The notes: a model not told the origin generated them from the sequence alone. Counted from the stretch's first letter, positions 37,001 to 46,155 are shown. The stretch: DNA of 64,000 bases from Halalkalibacter wakoensis JCM 9140 (GCF_000513095.1 NZ_BAUT01000012.1:1-64000); one strand, 5' to 3'. Numbers and translations are program-made.

Positions 37001-37225
37001 AGCTTCGCATTCACACGAATATAAAATCGACTCAGGGCCTTTAATTGTAATTTCACATTCATACAGCAACGAACCGTCTATAAAAGCAAAATATGAGTTT
37101 GTTTCTTTTTCATAATCTAGATCAGCAACTCTTTCTAAGCGAAAGTAGTTAATTCCTCTATTAAACGTTGATTGATTTGATGCAATCGATAATATATAAG
37201 TAGCGGTTAACCACGGGTAAGACAT
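34022..37225 (-). CDS. SNF2-family DNA helicase with SWIM zinc finger
   Basis: 1067 residues. N-terminal SWIM zinc finger (CECEAAATYSGACKH, CxC..CxH, near residue 70), a long family-specific middle region, then the SNF2 ATPase from about residue 620: GGILADDMGLGKTVQTIAF (Walker A), ILDEAQAIKN (DEAQ box), SGTPIENHQDELYSIF, and the helicase C domain with FSQFTSMLGL, LISLKAGGTGLNLIGGDTV and RVYRYGQTKNVQVIKL. Double-stranded DNA translocase, probably in chromatin or transcription recycling; specific role unknown. ATG after AAGGAGGTACATCATTC. Confidence 0.92.
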   Translation of the reverse strand: MSYPWLTATYILSIASNQSTFNRGINYFRLERVADLDYEKETNSYFAFIDGSLLYECEITIKGPESILYSCECEAAATYSGACKHIVAMLFAIKEWEEEKGTVIAFPSAPPKQRSKMLDKYQEVFSHTKRVKGQKERLDVEYELLFSHSSYLPLLDKVEIRLKVGAKRLYVVKSMDDFLRAFVKNESYTFTANFVYDPFIHEVSEIDKQLLHELYTYSEIISANQDNYYYYRSNQKRSYEIPAVSLLPMLEQLKEKPLLLTIDGSLQSKDVKIKELGKNHVLHFTLSTNEEDSTVHLSSPNLSEFDFASEDLRILIHGNTIYQLTDEQAKHLHIIAEQADLNDTIDMIPKEQLEAFCSYVLPSLSSVGTVQLSEELYDAIETKPLMAKFYLDLQDGTLTGNVSFEYGEHTRNPFKESQETNEKIITRDVQKEEDIIAHIKQIDFEVTDGTLTLTDWESIVPFLFEHLPVLQKKMDVYTTAAVRNVIATPTTSPFVKLDVNHENNWLDVTFSMEGIADEEIIDVLYALQTSAKYYKLSNGSYLQLNHSRFDSIKQVIDTVATPKQSLHREMSIPLHKAFELDRQNGQTKISKQLHQLLSDIQSPEFSDWPVPNSLQAELRDYQLNGYRWLRTLSRFGLGGILADDMGLGKTVQTIAFIQSEKEAHGKFQALIIAPASLIYNWEKEFEKFAPSLRIAVVAGSKQTRKELIEEEYDVLITSYPLIQRDYELYASRMFSTMILDEAQAIKNDATKTTKAVRTLPTNSSFALSGTPIENHQDELYSIFHSILPGMLGTKKQFKELSNETISKRVRPFILRRLKRDVLSELPQKQESVQYTDLSADQKKMYVAQVKQLTNDVDEAIKSNEFQQKRIEILAGLTRLRQICCHPSLIDPQTTYQSGKMDRLLEYVEEGLQAQQKMVIFSQFTSMLGLIRKSFDERGWTYHYIDGQTPPKSRVEMAERFNNGEKSLFLISLKAGGTGLNLIGGDTVILYDTWWNPAIEEQAADRVYRYGQTKNVQVIKLIANGTIEEKILSMHEKKKALVDSIIQPGEETLQSLSAEDIKQLLTLS

Positions 37226-37436
37226 GAATGATGTACCTCCTTAAAACAATGATTTAATCATAACACGAGTTAAGGAAGTGTACTATTTTTCTAGTTTGGG
37301 TCTATTATATAAAAATAAAACGTGTGTTAAAGGTGAATGGTGTGAGAATGTAATGGCTTTGAACCAAAAGTTAAATTTCTTGATTTATTCAAATTTAAGT
37401 GGTACGATTTTTTTAATCCAATGCTGTTTTTGAGAT

Positions 37437-37465
37437 TTAATGTTGGAAGGTACTAGATTTATAAT
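37437..37465 (+). promoter_or_regulatory. Putative promoter of the rib operon
   Basis: TTAATG, 17-bp spacer, TATAAT (37460-37465). The -35 is weak, but the predicted start (about 37472) coincides with the first base pairs of the FMN aptamer. Confidence 0.5.
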
Positions 37466-37473
37466 TGAATATG

Positions 37474-37615
37474 TTTCCTTCGGGGCTGGGTGGAAATCCC
37501 GACCGGCGGTGATGAAGCAAACGCTTCTTAGTCCGTGACCCGTTTCTTTTGATTAAGAGCGGTGGACCTGGTGAAACTCCGGGACCGACAGTGAAAGTCT
37601 GGATGGGAGAAGGAA
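37474..37615 (+). promoter_or_regulatory. FMN riboswitch (RFN element)
   Basis: The near-invariant RFN blocks appear in order: CTTCGGGGCTGGGTGGAAAT, CCCGACCGGCGGT, AGTCCGTGACCCG, GGTGGACCTGGTGAAACTCC, GGGACCGACAGTGAAAGTCT and GGATGGGAGAAGGA. It precedes ribD, so FMN binding would stop expression of the riboflavin operon. A terminator lies about 150 bases downstream. Confidence 0.97.
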
Positions 37616-37761
37616 CGAAAAGGTACGAAGGTAAGGACTGTTATTTTCTTGTTTTTGAAAAATGTTCTTCGTTTAAAGGGAGTAGTCTATCCTTTTTTAT
37701 GTACCTAGTAAACGACTATCTTTTTTTGTGGTACGTTTATTTCGTGACCAATTATTAACGC

Positions 37762-37796
37762 AAGCCCTGAGATGTACTACTCTCAGGGCTTTTCTG
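37762..37796 (+). terminator. Riboswitch-controlled terminator upstream of ribD
   Basis: Stem AAGCCCTGAGA / TCTCAGGGCTT with an 8-base loop and TTCTG after it. It lies between the aptamer and ribD, the usual expression platform of Firmicute RFN elements. The T tail is only moderate. Confidence 0.8.
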
Positions 37797-37833
37797 TTTG
37801 GAATATTGTTTGACATACTGCGAGGGATTTTTG

Positions 37834-38919
37834 ATGAATGATGTTTACTATATGAAGCTGGCACTAGATCTTGCAAGGAGTACAAAAGGCCAGACATCAC
37901 CTAACCCAATGGTTGGTTCTGTTGTGGTGAAAGATGGTGCCATTATAGGGATGGGCGCACATTTGCGTGCCGGAGAAGGTCATGCGGAAGTGCAGGCATT
38001 AACGATGGCTGGTGAAAAGGCAAGAGGTGCAACGATTTATGTGACGTTAGAACCTTGCAGTCATTATGGCAAGACTCCGCCATGTGCAGATTTAATTATT
38101 GAGCGAGGTTTGAAGAGAGTGGTTGTAGCAACAGGAGACTCTAATCCTGAAGTAGCTGGACAAGGCTTAGCTAAATTAAGAGAAGCTGGACTTGAAGTTG
38201 AATTTGGCATTTGTCAAGAAGAAGCGAATGAACTAAATGAAGTGTTCTTTCACTTTATGAAAAAACAAATTCCATTTGTTACGCTTAAATCGGCCACTAC
38301 TCTTGATGGGAAAACGGCAACTGTAACAGGACAGAGTAAATGGATAACAGGTCCAGAGGCGAGAGAAGATGTTCATCGTTATCGTCACGAGCATGATGCC
38401 ATCCTCGTTGGAATTGGAACCGTGTTAGCTGATAACCCGTCCTTGACAACAAGGTTACCAGCAGGAGGCAAAAATCCGATACGTGTAGTATTAGATCATA
38501 CACTCAAAATACCAGTGAATGCGAACCTGGTTCAAGACCAAGAAGCCCCGACTTGGATTTTAACAACAGACAGCGCTTCACAAGTTAAACAAAATGAGTT
38601 AACACAATATGGAGTGTTGGTTGTAAGGTTACCAGATCTGTCTGTTGAGACGATTTTGTCCTTTCTTGGGACAAAAACCGTAACGTCTGTTTTTGTAGAA
38701 GGTGGTTCAGAAGTGAATGGGAGCTTCTTAGAAGCTCGAGCTGTTAATCAAGTAATTACTTATTTAGCCCCAAAATTGTTTGGAGGTAAGTTTGCACCTA
38801 CTGCAATTGGCGGCAATGGTTTTGCTAAGGTTGATGAAGCGCTTGAATTAGATGTTAAAGAAGTGACAACGATAGGAAATGATATCAAAGTTGTTTCACG
38901 TCTGAAAGGAAGTGGATAA
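37834..38919 (+). CDS. ribD: Bifunctional diaminohydroxyphosphoribosylaminopyrimidine deaminase / 5-amino-6-(5-phosphoribosylamino)uracil reductase
   Basis: 361 residues from ATG 37834 (GCGAGGGA upstream; a longer frame lacks an RBS). Deaminase domain, about 1-145, has the zinc site HAEVQAL and EPCSHYGKTPPC; the reductase domain, about 150-355, has VTLKSATTLDGKTA, RHEHDAILVGIGTVLADNPSLT and VFVEGGSEVNGSFLE. Catalyses steps two and three of riboflavin synthesis. First gene of the rib operon under the FMN riboswitch; its stop abuts the next gene's start. Confidence 0.96.
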   Translation: MNDVYYMKLALDLARSTKGQTSPNPMVGSVVVKDGAIIGMGAHLRAGEGHAEVQALTMAGEKARGATIYVTLEPCSHYGKTPPCADLIIERGLKRVVVATGDSNPEVAGQGLAKLREAGLEVEFGICQEEANELNEVFFHFMKKQIPFVTLKSATTLDGKTATVTGQSKWITGPEAREDVHRYRHEHDAILVGIGTVLADNPSLTTRLPAGGKNPIRVVLDHTLKIPVNANLVQDQEAPTWILTTDSASQVKQNELTQYGVLVVRLPDLSVETILSFLGTKTVTSVFVEGGSEVNGSFLEARAVNQVITYLAPKLFGGKFAPTAIGGNGFAKVDEALELDVKEVTTIGNDIKVVSRLKGSG

Positions 38920-39579
38920 ATGTTTACAGGAATTATTGAAGAAGTTGGTCATATTCAGGAGATGCGTTCAACGGGTGAGTCGATGATCATGAAAATTGGT
39001 GCATCAAACATTTTAGAGGATGTTCATCTTGGTGATAGCATTTCCGTTAACGGGGTATGTCTAACGGTCACATCCTTTACGTCCACTCATTTCACTGTCG
39101 ATGTGATGCCAGAAACGGTTCGTGCTACTAGTCTCCAAAGTCTTGGGCGAGGTTCAAAGGTAAACTTGGAACGTGCGATGAGTGCAAAAGGTCGTTTTGG
39201 TGGCCATTTTGTTTCAGGCCACGTAGATGGAACAGGGACGATTTTGGCAAAAACTCCTGAACAAAATGCGGTTTATTATAGGATTGGAATAAACAGTAAC
39301 CTTAGACATTACATGATTGAAAAAGGGTCAGTCGCTGTTGATGGTACGAGCCTTACGATTTTTGCAGTGGATGAAGAAAGCTTCACCATATCCATTATCC
39401 CCCACACGATTGAAGAAACGATTATTGGGACAAAAGGCGTTGGAGAAATTGTGAATATCGAATGTGATATGGTTGGAAAATACATAGAGCAATTTCTTTT
39501 GAGACGTTCTGAGGTAACACCGACAAAGTCACGTTCATCATTAACAGAGAGTTTTCTATCTGAACACGGATATAAATAA
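38920..39579 (+). CDS. ribE: Riboflavin synthase alpha subunit
   Basis: 219 residues, two lumazine-binding repeats: MFTGIIEEVGHI and GDSISVNGVCLTVTSF with MPETVRATSL in the first; GHFVSGHVDGTG, SVAVDGTSLTIFAVD and IIPHTIEETIIG in the second. Converts two 6,7-dimethyl-8-ribityllumazine to riboflavin. Starts directly after the ribD stop (TAA-ATG), so translationally coupled. Confidence 0.96.
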   Translation: MFTGIIEEVGHIQEMRSTGESMIMKIGASNILEDVHLGDSISVNGVCLTVTSFTSTHFTVDVMPETVRATSLQSLGRGSKVNLERAMSAKGRFGGHFVSGHVDGTGTILAKTPEQNAVYYRIGINSNLRHYMIEKGSVAVDGTSLTIFAVDEESFTISIIPHTIEETIIGTKGVGEIVNIECDMVGKYIEQFLLRRSEVTPTKSRSSLTESFLSEHGYK

Positions 39580-39598
39580 ATAGAGGATGGTGAGATGG

Positions 39599-40819
39599 AT
39601 GGCCAATAGCAAAGAAGAACCAATTGAATTTGATCCAATTGAAGAAGCTATATATGAACTCATGCAAGGGAAATGTGTGATTGTATGTGATGATGAGGAT
39701 CGAGAGAACGAAGGGGATTTTTTGGCAATCGCTGAAAAAACAACACCTGAGATTATTAATTTTATGGTTACATACGGTCGAGGTCTTGTTTGTACGCCCA
39801 TTACTGAGGAGCGTGCGAAAGAATTAGATTTAGTTTCCATGGTTGATCATAATACAGATCCTCATGGTACGGCTTTTACAGTTAGTGTTGATCATTTTTC
39901 AAACACGACGGGGATTTCTGCCAAGGAACGTGCAGACACAATTCTGGCTTTAGTCGATGAGAATGCGAAAAAGCATCACTTTAAGCGTCCTGGACACACG
40001 TTCCCGTTAGTCGCAAAAAATGGAGGGGTACTGCGTCGTGCTGGTCATACAGAAGCAGCAATTGACCTAGCTCGGTTATCAGGTGCCAAACCGGCAGGGG
40101 TTATTTGTGAGATTATGAATGAAGACGGTACGATGGCACGTGTTCCTGAATTGCGTAAAATTGCAGATGAACATGATTTAAAAATGATCACAATTAAAGA
40201 TTTAATTAAATACCGCCATCGTAAAGATAAACTGGTAAAAAAAGAAGTTGAAATTAAACTACCTACAGACTTTGGTGATTTTCGTGCAATTGGATATTCT
40301 GATATTATTGAGGGAAAAGAAAGTGTTGCCCTTGTAAAAGGAGAAATCATTGAAGGGGAACCAACTCTCGTTCGAGTTCATTCAGAGTGTTTAACTGGTG
40401 ATGTTTTTGGGTCACATCGTTGTGATTGTGGACCGCAATTGCATGCTGCTCTTGCTCAAATTGAGCAAGAAGGACGTGGGGTTCTACTATATATGCGTCA
40501 AGAAGGGCGAGGCATTGGCTTAATGAATAAGCTTAGAGCTTATCAGTTGCAGGAAGAGGGATTTGATACAGTCGAAGCAAATGAAAAGCTTGGTTTTCCA
40601 GCTGATTTGCGCGATTATGGGATTGGCGCTCAAATTTTACGTGATCTTGGAATTAAACAAATGCGTCTTTTAACAAACAACCCGAGAAAGATTACGGGGC
40701 TAAAAGGTTATGAGTTAGAGGTAGTGGACCGAGTTCCTTTACAGTTACCTCATAACAAAGACAATGAAAATTATTTACGAACGAAATCAGAAAAGCTAGG
40801 ACATATGTTACACTTTTAA
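39599..40819 (+). CDS. ribBA: Bifunctional 3,4-dihydroxy-2-butanone-4-phosphate synthase / GTP cyclohydrolase II
   Basis: About 406 residues. DHBP synthase domain, about 1-205 ([51 protein letters not shown]); GTP cyclohydrolase II domain, about 210-405, with the zinc-binding [18 protein letters not shown] and [18 protein letters not shown]. Provides both precursors of riboflavin. Three close starts exist (ATG 39587, GTG 39590, ATG 39599); spacing from AGAGGATGGTGAG favours 39599. Confidence 0.95.
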   Translation: MANSKEEPIEFDPIEEAIYELMQGKCVIVCDDEDRENEGDFLAIAEKTTPEIINFMVTYGRGLVCTPITEERAKELDLVSMVDHNTDPHGTAFTVSVDHFSNTTGISAKERADTILALVDENAKKHHFKRPGHTFPLVAKNGGVLRRAGHTEAAIDLARLSGAKPAGVICEIMNEDGTMARVPELRKIADEHDLKMITIKDLIKYRHRKDKLVKKEVEIKLPTDFGDFRAIGYSDIIEGKESVALVKGEIIEGEPTLVRVHSECLTGDVFGSHRCDCGPQLHAALAQIEQEGRGVLLYMRQEGRGIGLMNKLRAYQLQEEGFDTVEANEKLGFPADLRDYGIGAQILRDLGIKQMRLLTNNPRKITGLKGYELEVVDRVPLQLPHNKDNENYLRTKSEKLGHMLHF

Positions 40820-40912
40820 AGATAACACAGGGTAGACCTTTACCTTGTGATACATAACATAAAGGACAAGCTTCGCCAAACTAGGCATAACTTATTTGAG
40901 GAGGAATTAGAA

Positions 40913-41380
40913 ATGGGACAGGTTTTTGAAGGACATTTAGTAGGAACAGGACTAAAAGTAGGGATTGTAGTTGGACGTTTTAATGAATTTATAACAAGTA
41001 AATTGTTAGGTGGTGCAGAAGATGCATTGAAGCGTCATGGGGTGAATGAAGCCGATGTGGATGTAGCATGGGTACCTGGAGCATTTGAAATTCCGTTTGC
41101 AGCTAAAAAGATGCTAGACTCAGGAAAATACGATGCAGTCATTACATTAGGTACCGTTATTCGTGGCACTACTCCACACTTTGATTATGTGTGTAATGAA
41201 GTGGCAAAAGGAGTAGGTTCTCTTGCTCTATCTACAGGGAAGCCGGTTATTTTTGGTGTGCTAACAACCGATACGATTGAACAAGCTGTGGAACGTGCTG
41301 GCACGAAGGCTGGGAACAAAGGTTGGGATGCTGCAACTGCTGCTATTGAAATGGCTAATTTAGGGAAAAGTTTTGAATAA
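40913..41380 (+). CDS. ribH: 6,7-dimethyl-8-ribityllumazine synthase
   Basis: 155 residues from ATG 40913 with GAGGAGG ahead; the open frame extends upstream but without an RBS. Motifs: [66 protein letters not shown] and [14 protein letters not shown]. Forms icosahedral or pentameric assemblies making lumazine. Last gene of the rib operon here; terminator follows. Confidence 0.96.
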   Translation: MGQVFEGHLVGTGLKVGIVVGRFNEFITSKLLGGAEDALKRHGVNEADVDVAWVPGAFEIPFAAKKMLDSGKYDAVITLGTVIRGTTPHFDYVCNEVAKGVGSLALSTGKPVIFGVLTTDTIEQAVERAGTKAGNKGWDAATAAIEMANLGKSFE

Positions 41381-41388
41381 GTAGAACA

Positions 41389-41457
41389 AAAGAGAGGTTC
41401 CTGAAAGATAAATCAAGATGTAGCTGTTGATTTTATTTCGAGTAACCTCTTTTTTTA
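41389..41457 (+). terminator. Terminator of the rib operon
   Basis: AGAGGTT / AACCTCT closing stem with an inner AAATCAA / TTGATTT hairpin and a T7 tail. Confidence 0.75.
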
Positions 41458-41585
41458 CATGATTTTGGTTCTTTATGTTTATTTTTGGTAGAATAATTGA
41501 TAAAATAACGTTGGGTGTTAAAAACCACCTAAATAGATCAGGATTAAATGAATTAAAGGAATACATAAAAAAGGAGTAGAAAAAC

Positions 41586-42515
41586 ATGAGCAAAGTATTA
41601 ATTTTTGGACACAAAAGCCCGGATACGGACACAATTACATCTGCAATTGTTTATGCAGACTTGAAAAACAAATTAGGTGTAGAAGCAGAAGCTGTACGTT
41701 TAGGTGAAATTAACGGAGAGACGAAGTATGCGTTAGATCATTTTGGTGTGGAAGTTCCACGTTTAGTCGAAACGGTAGCAAATGAAGTAGAGAACGTTAT
41801 TTTAGTTGATCATAATGAGCGTCAACAAAGTGTATCAGATATCGATTCTGTTCGAGTTCTTGAAGTGATTGATCACCATCGTATTGCTAATTTTGAAACA
41901 AGTGATCCTCTCTACTATCGTGCTGAGCCTGTAGGGTGTACTGCTACGATCTTAAATAAACTGTACAAAGAGCATGGTGTGGCGATTGAGAAAAATATCG
42001 CTGGTCTTATGGTATCGGCTATTATTTCTGATTCTTTGTTATTTAAATCTCCAACGTGCACAGAGCAAGATATTGCAGCGGCTCGCGAGTTAGCTGAAAT
42101 TGCAGAGGTTGATTTAGATCAATATGGTCTTGAAATGCTTAAGGCTGGAGCAGACGTTAGCAGTAAATCAGTGGCTGAGCTTATTTCATTAGATGCTAAA
42201 GAATTTACAATGGGTTCACATAAGTTAGAAATCGCTCAAGTGAATGTTGTTGATACTAACGACGTATTTTCACGTAAAGCTGAAGTAGAAGAAGCGTTAA
42301 CAGGGGTTATTAGTGAAAAAGGATTGGATCTGTTTTTATTAGTCGTTACAGACATTCTAGAAAACGATTCAAAAATTTTAGCTCTTGGGAAATTAACTGA
42401 CGCTGTAGAAAAGGCTTATAACGTAAAATTAGAAGATTCTACGGCTGTTCTAAAAGGTGTTGTCTCTCGTAAGAAACAAATTGTTCCAGGATTAGATACC
42501 GTTTTAGCAAAATAA
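41586..42515 (+). CDS. ppaC: Manganese-dependent inorganic pyrophosphatase
   Basis: 309 residues, family II PPase of the DHH superfamily. Metal motifs: [39 protein letters not shown] (the DHH motif) and [10 protein letters not shown]; the C-terminal DHHA2 domain has [10 protein letters not shown], the substrate-binding signature. Hydrolyses PPi with Mn2+. Own upstream region and terminator. It splits ribH from ribT, which are adjacent in B. subtilis. Confidence 0.95.
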   Translation: MSKVLIFGHKSPDTDTITSAIVYADLKNKLGVEAEAVRLGEINGETKYALDHFGVEVPRLVETVANEVENVILVDHNERQQSVSDIDSVRVLEVIDHHRIANFETSDPLYYRAEPVGCTATILNKLYKEHGVAIEKNIAGLMVSAIISDSLLFKSPTCTEQDIAAARELAEIAEVDLDQYGLEMLKAGADVSSKSVAELISLDAKEFTMGSHKLEIAQVNVVDTNDVFSRKAEVEEALTGVISEKGLDLFLLVVTDILENDSKILALGKLTDAVEKAYNVKLEDSTAVLKGVVSRKKQIVPGLDTVLAK

Positions 42516-42527
42516 TTTCAAAGTTGG

Positions 42528-42562
42528 AGAGCACATGAAGTAAAATTCTGTGCTCTTTTTTT
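42528..42562 (+). terminator. Terminator after ppaC
   Basis: AGAGCACA / TGTGCTCT stem, T7 tail. Confidence 0.88.
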
Positions 42563-42730
42563 ACAATACGGATCCTTTTTTATAGAATATGCATAGTATA
42601 TATTGAACAAATAGCCTAAAAAAATGAAAAAAATTAAGTCATTTTTTTGTATTTTGTGGTAGAATATTGTTGGTGAAAGCGCATACGAAAAACAACTCAT
42701 CACCTGAGTTAGAAATGTGAGAGGTCTACT

Positions 42731-43084
42731 ATGCTTGTACCTTATAAAAGCCTTAATCAAAAAATTGCCATGGGTCTTCTTTCTTTTATGCCTAAAGAGA
42801 AAGAAATTAAACAACTAACGAAAACGATGGAACGCTATGAAAATGATCCAGATTGGAAGCTTTATTTATGGAAAGAAGACGATTTTGTAGGGGTTCTCGG
42901 CATCGTGATAACAGATGGTGAGGCTAAGCTGCAACACATATGTGTAAATCCATCTTATAGAAAAGAAGGTATAGGGAAAAAGATGGTGCAAGAATTAAAA
43001 CGTGTGTTGCCGTGTGATTTGAAACCTACAACCGACACAGAAAGCTTTTTGCTTTGCTGTAAAGAAGGAGAGAAGAACAGATAA
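42731..43084 (+). CDS. ribT: RibT-like GNAT acetyltransferase
   Basis: 117 residues, slightly short compared with B. subtilis RibT. Starts MLVPYKSLNQKIAMGLLSFMP, followed by the acetyl-CoA-binding segment LQHICVNPSYRKEGIGKKMV (R/QxxGxG/A variant RKEGIG). Position before ypuF and scpA matches ribT in B. subtilis. Role in riboflavin metabolism unproven. RBS GAGAGG. Confidence 0.85.
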   Translation: MLVPYKSLNQKIAMGLLSFMPKEKEIKQLTKTMERYENDPDWKLYLWKEDDFVGVLGIVITDGEAKLQHICVNPSYRKEGIGKKMVQELKRVLPCDLKPTTDTESFLLCCKEGEKNR

Positions 43085-43106
43085 TTTCTTCTTCTCTTTT
43101 TTTTAT
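43068..43106. terminator. Terminator between ribT and ypuF
   Basis: GAGAAGAA / TTCTTCTC stem followed by T8 on the plus strand; it overlaps the last codons of ribT and abuts the convergent ypuF stop. Confidence 0.75.
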
Positions 43107-43627
43107 TGTTTTTTACTATTTTTCTTTAGAGCTAATTGTCGCTTTCTTTCTAGTATGACGTCCGTACGGTCTCGTAATGTATGTTTATGAATAAGCTCTG
43201 TTGGTATGTCTTTTTTTGTTTTCCACTCAAATCCCAATGTTTCGCAACGTTTTTGACAAGCGTGGATAACGTCTTTTGATAGTGGGAGTGCAATGTCATC
43301 AAATCTAACATCCGAATCTGAGGCACGTAGAATCTGAACGTCAAGTTGTTTTATAAGATCGAGTTTATTTAATCCTAACTGTTGAAGCTGTACAGTATTT
43401 TTTTCTAGAATAGAGCGTGCTTTTGTATACATCCTAATTGCCCCGTTCACATTACCTCTTCTATGGTGATACAGGCCAACAGCAATTTGAATAAGGCCAA
43501 CCCAATGTGAGTCTCGTTTTTTGGGATCGTGTTCTTTCCAATATTCTTCAAGAATTTCGTGGCATTCAAAATAGTCTCTCTCGATATGAAAATAAATGAG
43601 ATAATCTAAGTAAGCAGTTGGATACAT
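43103..43627 (-). CDS. ypuF: DUF309 protein YpuF
   Basis: 174 residues. The DUF309 core is DYFECHEILEEYWKEHDPKKRDSHWVGLIQIAVGLYHHRRGN, with HxxxExxW and the following HHRRGN; helical and basic at the C-terminus (ERKRQLALKKNSKKQ). Function unknown, but the gene sits beside scpA in Bacillaceae as here, though divergent from it in this genome. Confidence 0.85.
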   Translation of the reverse strand: MYPTAYLDYLIYFHIERDYFECHEILEEYWKEHDPKKRDSHWVGLIQIAVGLYHHRRGNVNGAIRMYTKARSILEKNTVQLQQLGLNKLDLIKQLDVQILRASDSDVRFDDIALPLSKDVIHACQKRCETLGFEWKTKKDIPTELIHKHTLRDRTDVILERKRQLALKKNSKKQ

Positions 43628-43703
43628 GTAAATTCCCCTTTGTCCGTCATTACTTATAGTCTACCAAAAATATAGGTGTGAACGAAGTAGACATTGAAGT
43701 CTG

Positions 43704-43733
43704 TTCCAATTGTTATAAAAAGTATGATATAAT
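43704..43733 (+). promoter_or_regulatory. Putative promoter of scpAB
   Basis: TTCCAA, 18-bp spacer, TATAAT (43728-43733), 40 bases ahead of the scpA ATG. Confidence 0.55.
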
Positions 43734-43772
43734 CTCATCTAGCAAACATTACACAAAGCTAGTGGTGGTTAA

Positions 43773-44525
43773 ATGAATCCTTACAGTGTGAAGCTTGATA
43801 CATTTGAGGGTCCGCTTGATCTTCTCCTACACCTTATCAATCAGGCAGAGGTAGATATATATGATATTCCTGTTGCTGTGATTACCGACCAATATTTAGC
43901 ATATATACACGCTATGCAGGATTTAGAATTGGATATAGCGAGTGAATACTTGGTCATGGCGGCTACATTGCTTGCTATTAAAAGTAACATGCTTCTCCCG
44001 AAACAAGAGGAGGAGCTTTTTGATGATGACTGGCAAATGGAAGAGGAAGAAGATCCGCGCGATGAACTCATGTATCGGTTAATCGAATATAAAAAATATA
44101 AAGAAGCTGCGTCAGAACTAAAAGAGAAAGAAGAGGAGAGAAGCCTTGTACACACTCGTCCTCCGGAAGATTTAGATCCTTATATTTCAGATGAAGAACG
44201 GCGTGATCTTGCAATAGCGGGGGTCTCATTGTTTGATATGCTCAGTGCTTATCAAAAATTATTGAAAAGGAAAGAATTAAAAGCACCTCGAATGACGACA
44301 GTGAAAAGTCAAGAATATGCGATTGAAGATCGAATGCAAGAAATTGTTAGCCAATTGAAAAATAATTTTAATGGGTTTTGTCATTTTAATGACCTTTTTC
44401 CAATCCCTGAAAAAGGACATATCGTTGTTAGTTTCTTGGCCGTACTGGAACTAATGAAGACGAAAACGATTCGTTGTGAACAAGAGAACAATTTTTCTGA
44501 CATCATGATCTACAGCATTGAATAA
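43773..44525 (+). CDS. scpA: Segregation and condensation protein A
   Basis: 250 residues, kleisin subunit of the bacterial SMC-ScpAB condensin. N-terminal YSVKLDTFEGPLDLLLHLI binds the SMC neck; YLVMAATLLAIKSNMLLP then an acidic linker, and a C-terminal winged helix (FCHFNDLFP..VVSFLAVLELMKT) that contacts the SMC cap. Followed by scpB 15 bases later. Confidence 0.96.
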   Translation: MNPYSVKLDTFEGPLDLLLHLINQAEVDIYDIPVAVITDQYLAYIHAMQDLELDIASEYLVMAATLLAIKSNMLLPKQEEELFDDDWQMEEEEDPRDELMYRLIEYKKYKEAASELKEKEEERSLVHTRPPEDLDPYISDEERRDLAIAGVSLFDMLSAYQKLLKRKELKAPRMTTVKSQEYAIEDRMQEIVSQLKNNFNGFCHFNDLFPIPEKGHIVVSFLAVLELMKTKTIRCEQENNFSDIMIYSIE

Positions 44526-44540
44526 GAAAGGAGTTCACAA

Positions 44541-45128
44541 ATGACTCTTGAAGAGATTTTTGCAACAATTGAAGGATTATTGTTTGTTGTTGGGGATGAA
44601 GGGATGACGATTGAAGATATGGCGACGGTGTTAGAATTGGAAAGGGAAACGGTCCATGAGGCAATGCTGTCTCTACAATTGCAGTATCAAGATCAAAAAC
44701 GTGGATTGCAAATTGTTGAAATGGCAGGGGCTTTTCGCTTAACAACAAGGCCTGAACATGCCCCTTATTTCAAAAAATTAGCTGTTTCACCATTACATTC
44801 TAGTTTATCGCAAGCTGCGTTAGAAACATTAGCTATTGTCGCTTATCGTCAGCCCATTACGCGAATGGAAATTGATGACATTCGCGGTGTTAAGTCCGAT
44901 CGAGCTATTTATACCTTATCTACAAAGTTATTGATTAAAGAAGTAGATCGAGCCCCTGGTCCCGGTAGACCCATTTTATATGGAACAACGACATTCTTTT
45001 TAGATCACTTTGGTCTAAATACACTAGATGAACTACCACCATTACCAGAGAATATTGATGAGAATGCACTCGAAGACGAGGCGGATTTATTTTTCAAAAA
45101 ATTTGAGGAGACCCTTGAAGCGGAGTAA
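44541..45128 (+). CDS. scpB: Segregation and condensation protein B
   Basis: 195 residues, two winged helices: [22 protein letters not shown] and the conserved [38 protein letters not shown], followed by GRPILYGTT. Dimer binding the ScpA centre in condensin. AAAGGAG before ATG; operon with scpA. Its end overlaps a terminator. Confidence 0.96.
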   Translation: MTLEEIFATIEGLLFVVGDEGMTIEDMATVLELERETVHEAMLSLQLQYQDQKRGLQIVEMAGAFRLTTRPEHAPYFKKLAVSPLHSSLSQAALETLAIVAYRQPITRMEIDDIRGVKSDRAIYTLSTKLLIKEVDRAPGPGRPILYGTTTFFLDHFGLNTLDELPPLPENIDENALEDEADLFFKKFEETLEAE

Positions 45129-45149
45129 TCGTTTTGCTCTGCTTTTTTC
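45119..45149 (+). terminator. Terminator after scpB
   Basis: AGCGGAG / CTCTGCT stem (one G-U) with T6 tail; the 5' arm includes the scpB stop. Confidence 0.75.
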
Positions 45150-45224
45150 TATATATACAAACACACAGATTACTGAAACTGACATAGTATAAACCGTTAC
45201 TGCTATGTTAGAGGAGGAATGAGT

Positions 45225-46124
45225 GTGAACTCACATGAAAAAGCAATTTTTGATTGGGCAAAAGAAGTAAAAAACATTTGGAATCAATATGGTTCTAACA
45301 TTGAATCGACTGTTAGTTATGACAAGATTAAGCCATTTACAACCTCATTAGTCACACTACTTAATGAATGTGAACAGTCAAATGAACAGCGTGCACATAA
45401 AGATGTTGATTTAGATGAGCTTGCGCTGGATGTGTATCAGCAGTGGTCGGAATTAGTACCAAATCGTTTAGAGGCTAACAAAGTCAACCTTGACCCTGTC
45501 CCGATTGGAGGACACAAACTGCCCCCATTGCCTTATTCTTATAATTCATTAGAGCCATATATTCTAGGAGAGATCATGAGACTCCATCATGAGAAACACC
45601 ACCAAAGCTATGTAGATGGACTAAACAAAGCGGAAAAAGAGATGGAAAGATCCAGAAAGAAAGGCGATTTCGATCTAATTAAACATTGGGAGCGAGAGGC
45701 TGCTTTTCATGGAGCAGGACATTATCTTCATACCATTTTTTGGAATGTTATGAGTCCACGTGGTGGAGGTCAGCCAAGTGGGGAGTTAGCTTCACAAATA
45801 AATCGCGACTTTGGGAGCTTCAAGAAATTTAAGGAACACTTCTCAAAAGCAGCAGAAGCAGTCGAGGGAGTCGGATGGGCATTATTAGTCTGGTCTCCTC
45901 GAGCTCATCGTCTCGAAATTTTACAGGCAGAAAAACATCAAAACTTAACTCAGCAAGATGTCATTCCCCTTCTCGTATTAGATGTGTGGGAACATGCTTA
46001 TTACCTTCAATATAAAAATGAGCGAAAAAAATACATTGATAATTGGTGGAATGTTGTCCATTGGCCTGAGGTACAAAAACGCTATCTTGAATCACGTGAG
46101 CTAAAATGGAAGACCTATAAATAA
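45225..46124 (+). CDS. Fe/Mn superoxide dismutase with N-terminal extension
   Basis: 299 residues. An N-terminal extension of about 90 residues (acidic, helical) precedes a complete Fe/Mn-SOD: LPPLPYSYNSLEPYI, metal His in MRLHHEKHHQSY and GAGHYLHTIFWNVMSP, and the metal Asp/His in LVLDVWEHAYYLQY. Length and extension resemble B. subtilis SodF rather than SodA; metal specificity is not decidable. GTG 45225 has correct spacing from GAGGAGG, while ATG 45219 is too close. Lies where B. subtilis has ypuI. Confidence 0.88.
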   Translation: MNSHEKAIFDWAKEVKNIWNQYGSNIESTVSYDKIKPFTTSLVTLLNECEQSNEQRAHKDVDLDELALDVYQQWSELVPNRLEANKVNLDPVPIGGHKLPPLPYSYNSLEPYILGEIMRLHHEKHHQSYVDGLNKAEKEMERSRKKGDFDLIKHWEREAAFHGAGHYLHTIFWNVMSPRGGGQPSGELASQINRDFGSFKKFKEHFSKAAEAVEGVGWALLVWSPRAHRLEILQAEKHQNLTQQDVIPLLVLDVWEHAYYLQYKNERKKYIDNWWNVVHWPEVQKRYLESRELKWKTYK

Positions 46125-46155
46125 AAGTGAAGGGGGTGACCCCTTCACTTATTTT
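46124..46155. terminator. Bidirectional terminator between SOD and phosphatase-like genes
   Basis: AAGTGAAGGGG / CCCCTTCACTT stem with a short loop; ATTTT on the plus side and TTTTATTT on the minus side. Confidence 0.8.

Noticed and set aside
37549-37758. Open frame within the FMN riboswitch
   Set aside because: It lies wholly inside the conserved RFN aptamer and expression platform and has no RBS.
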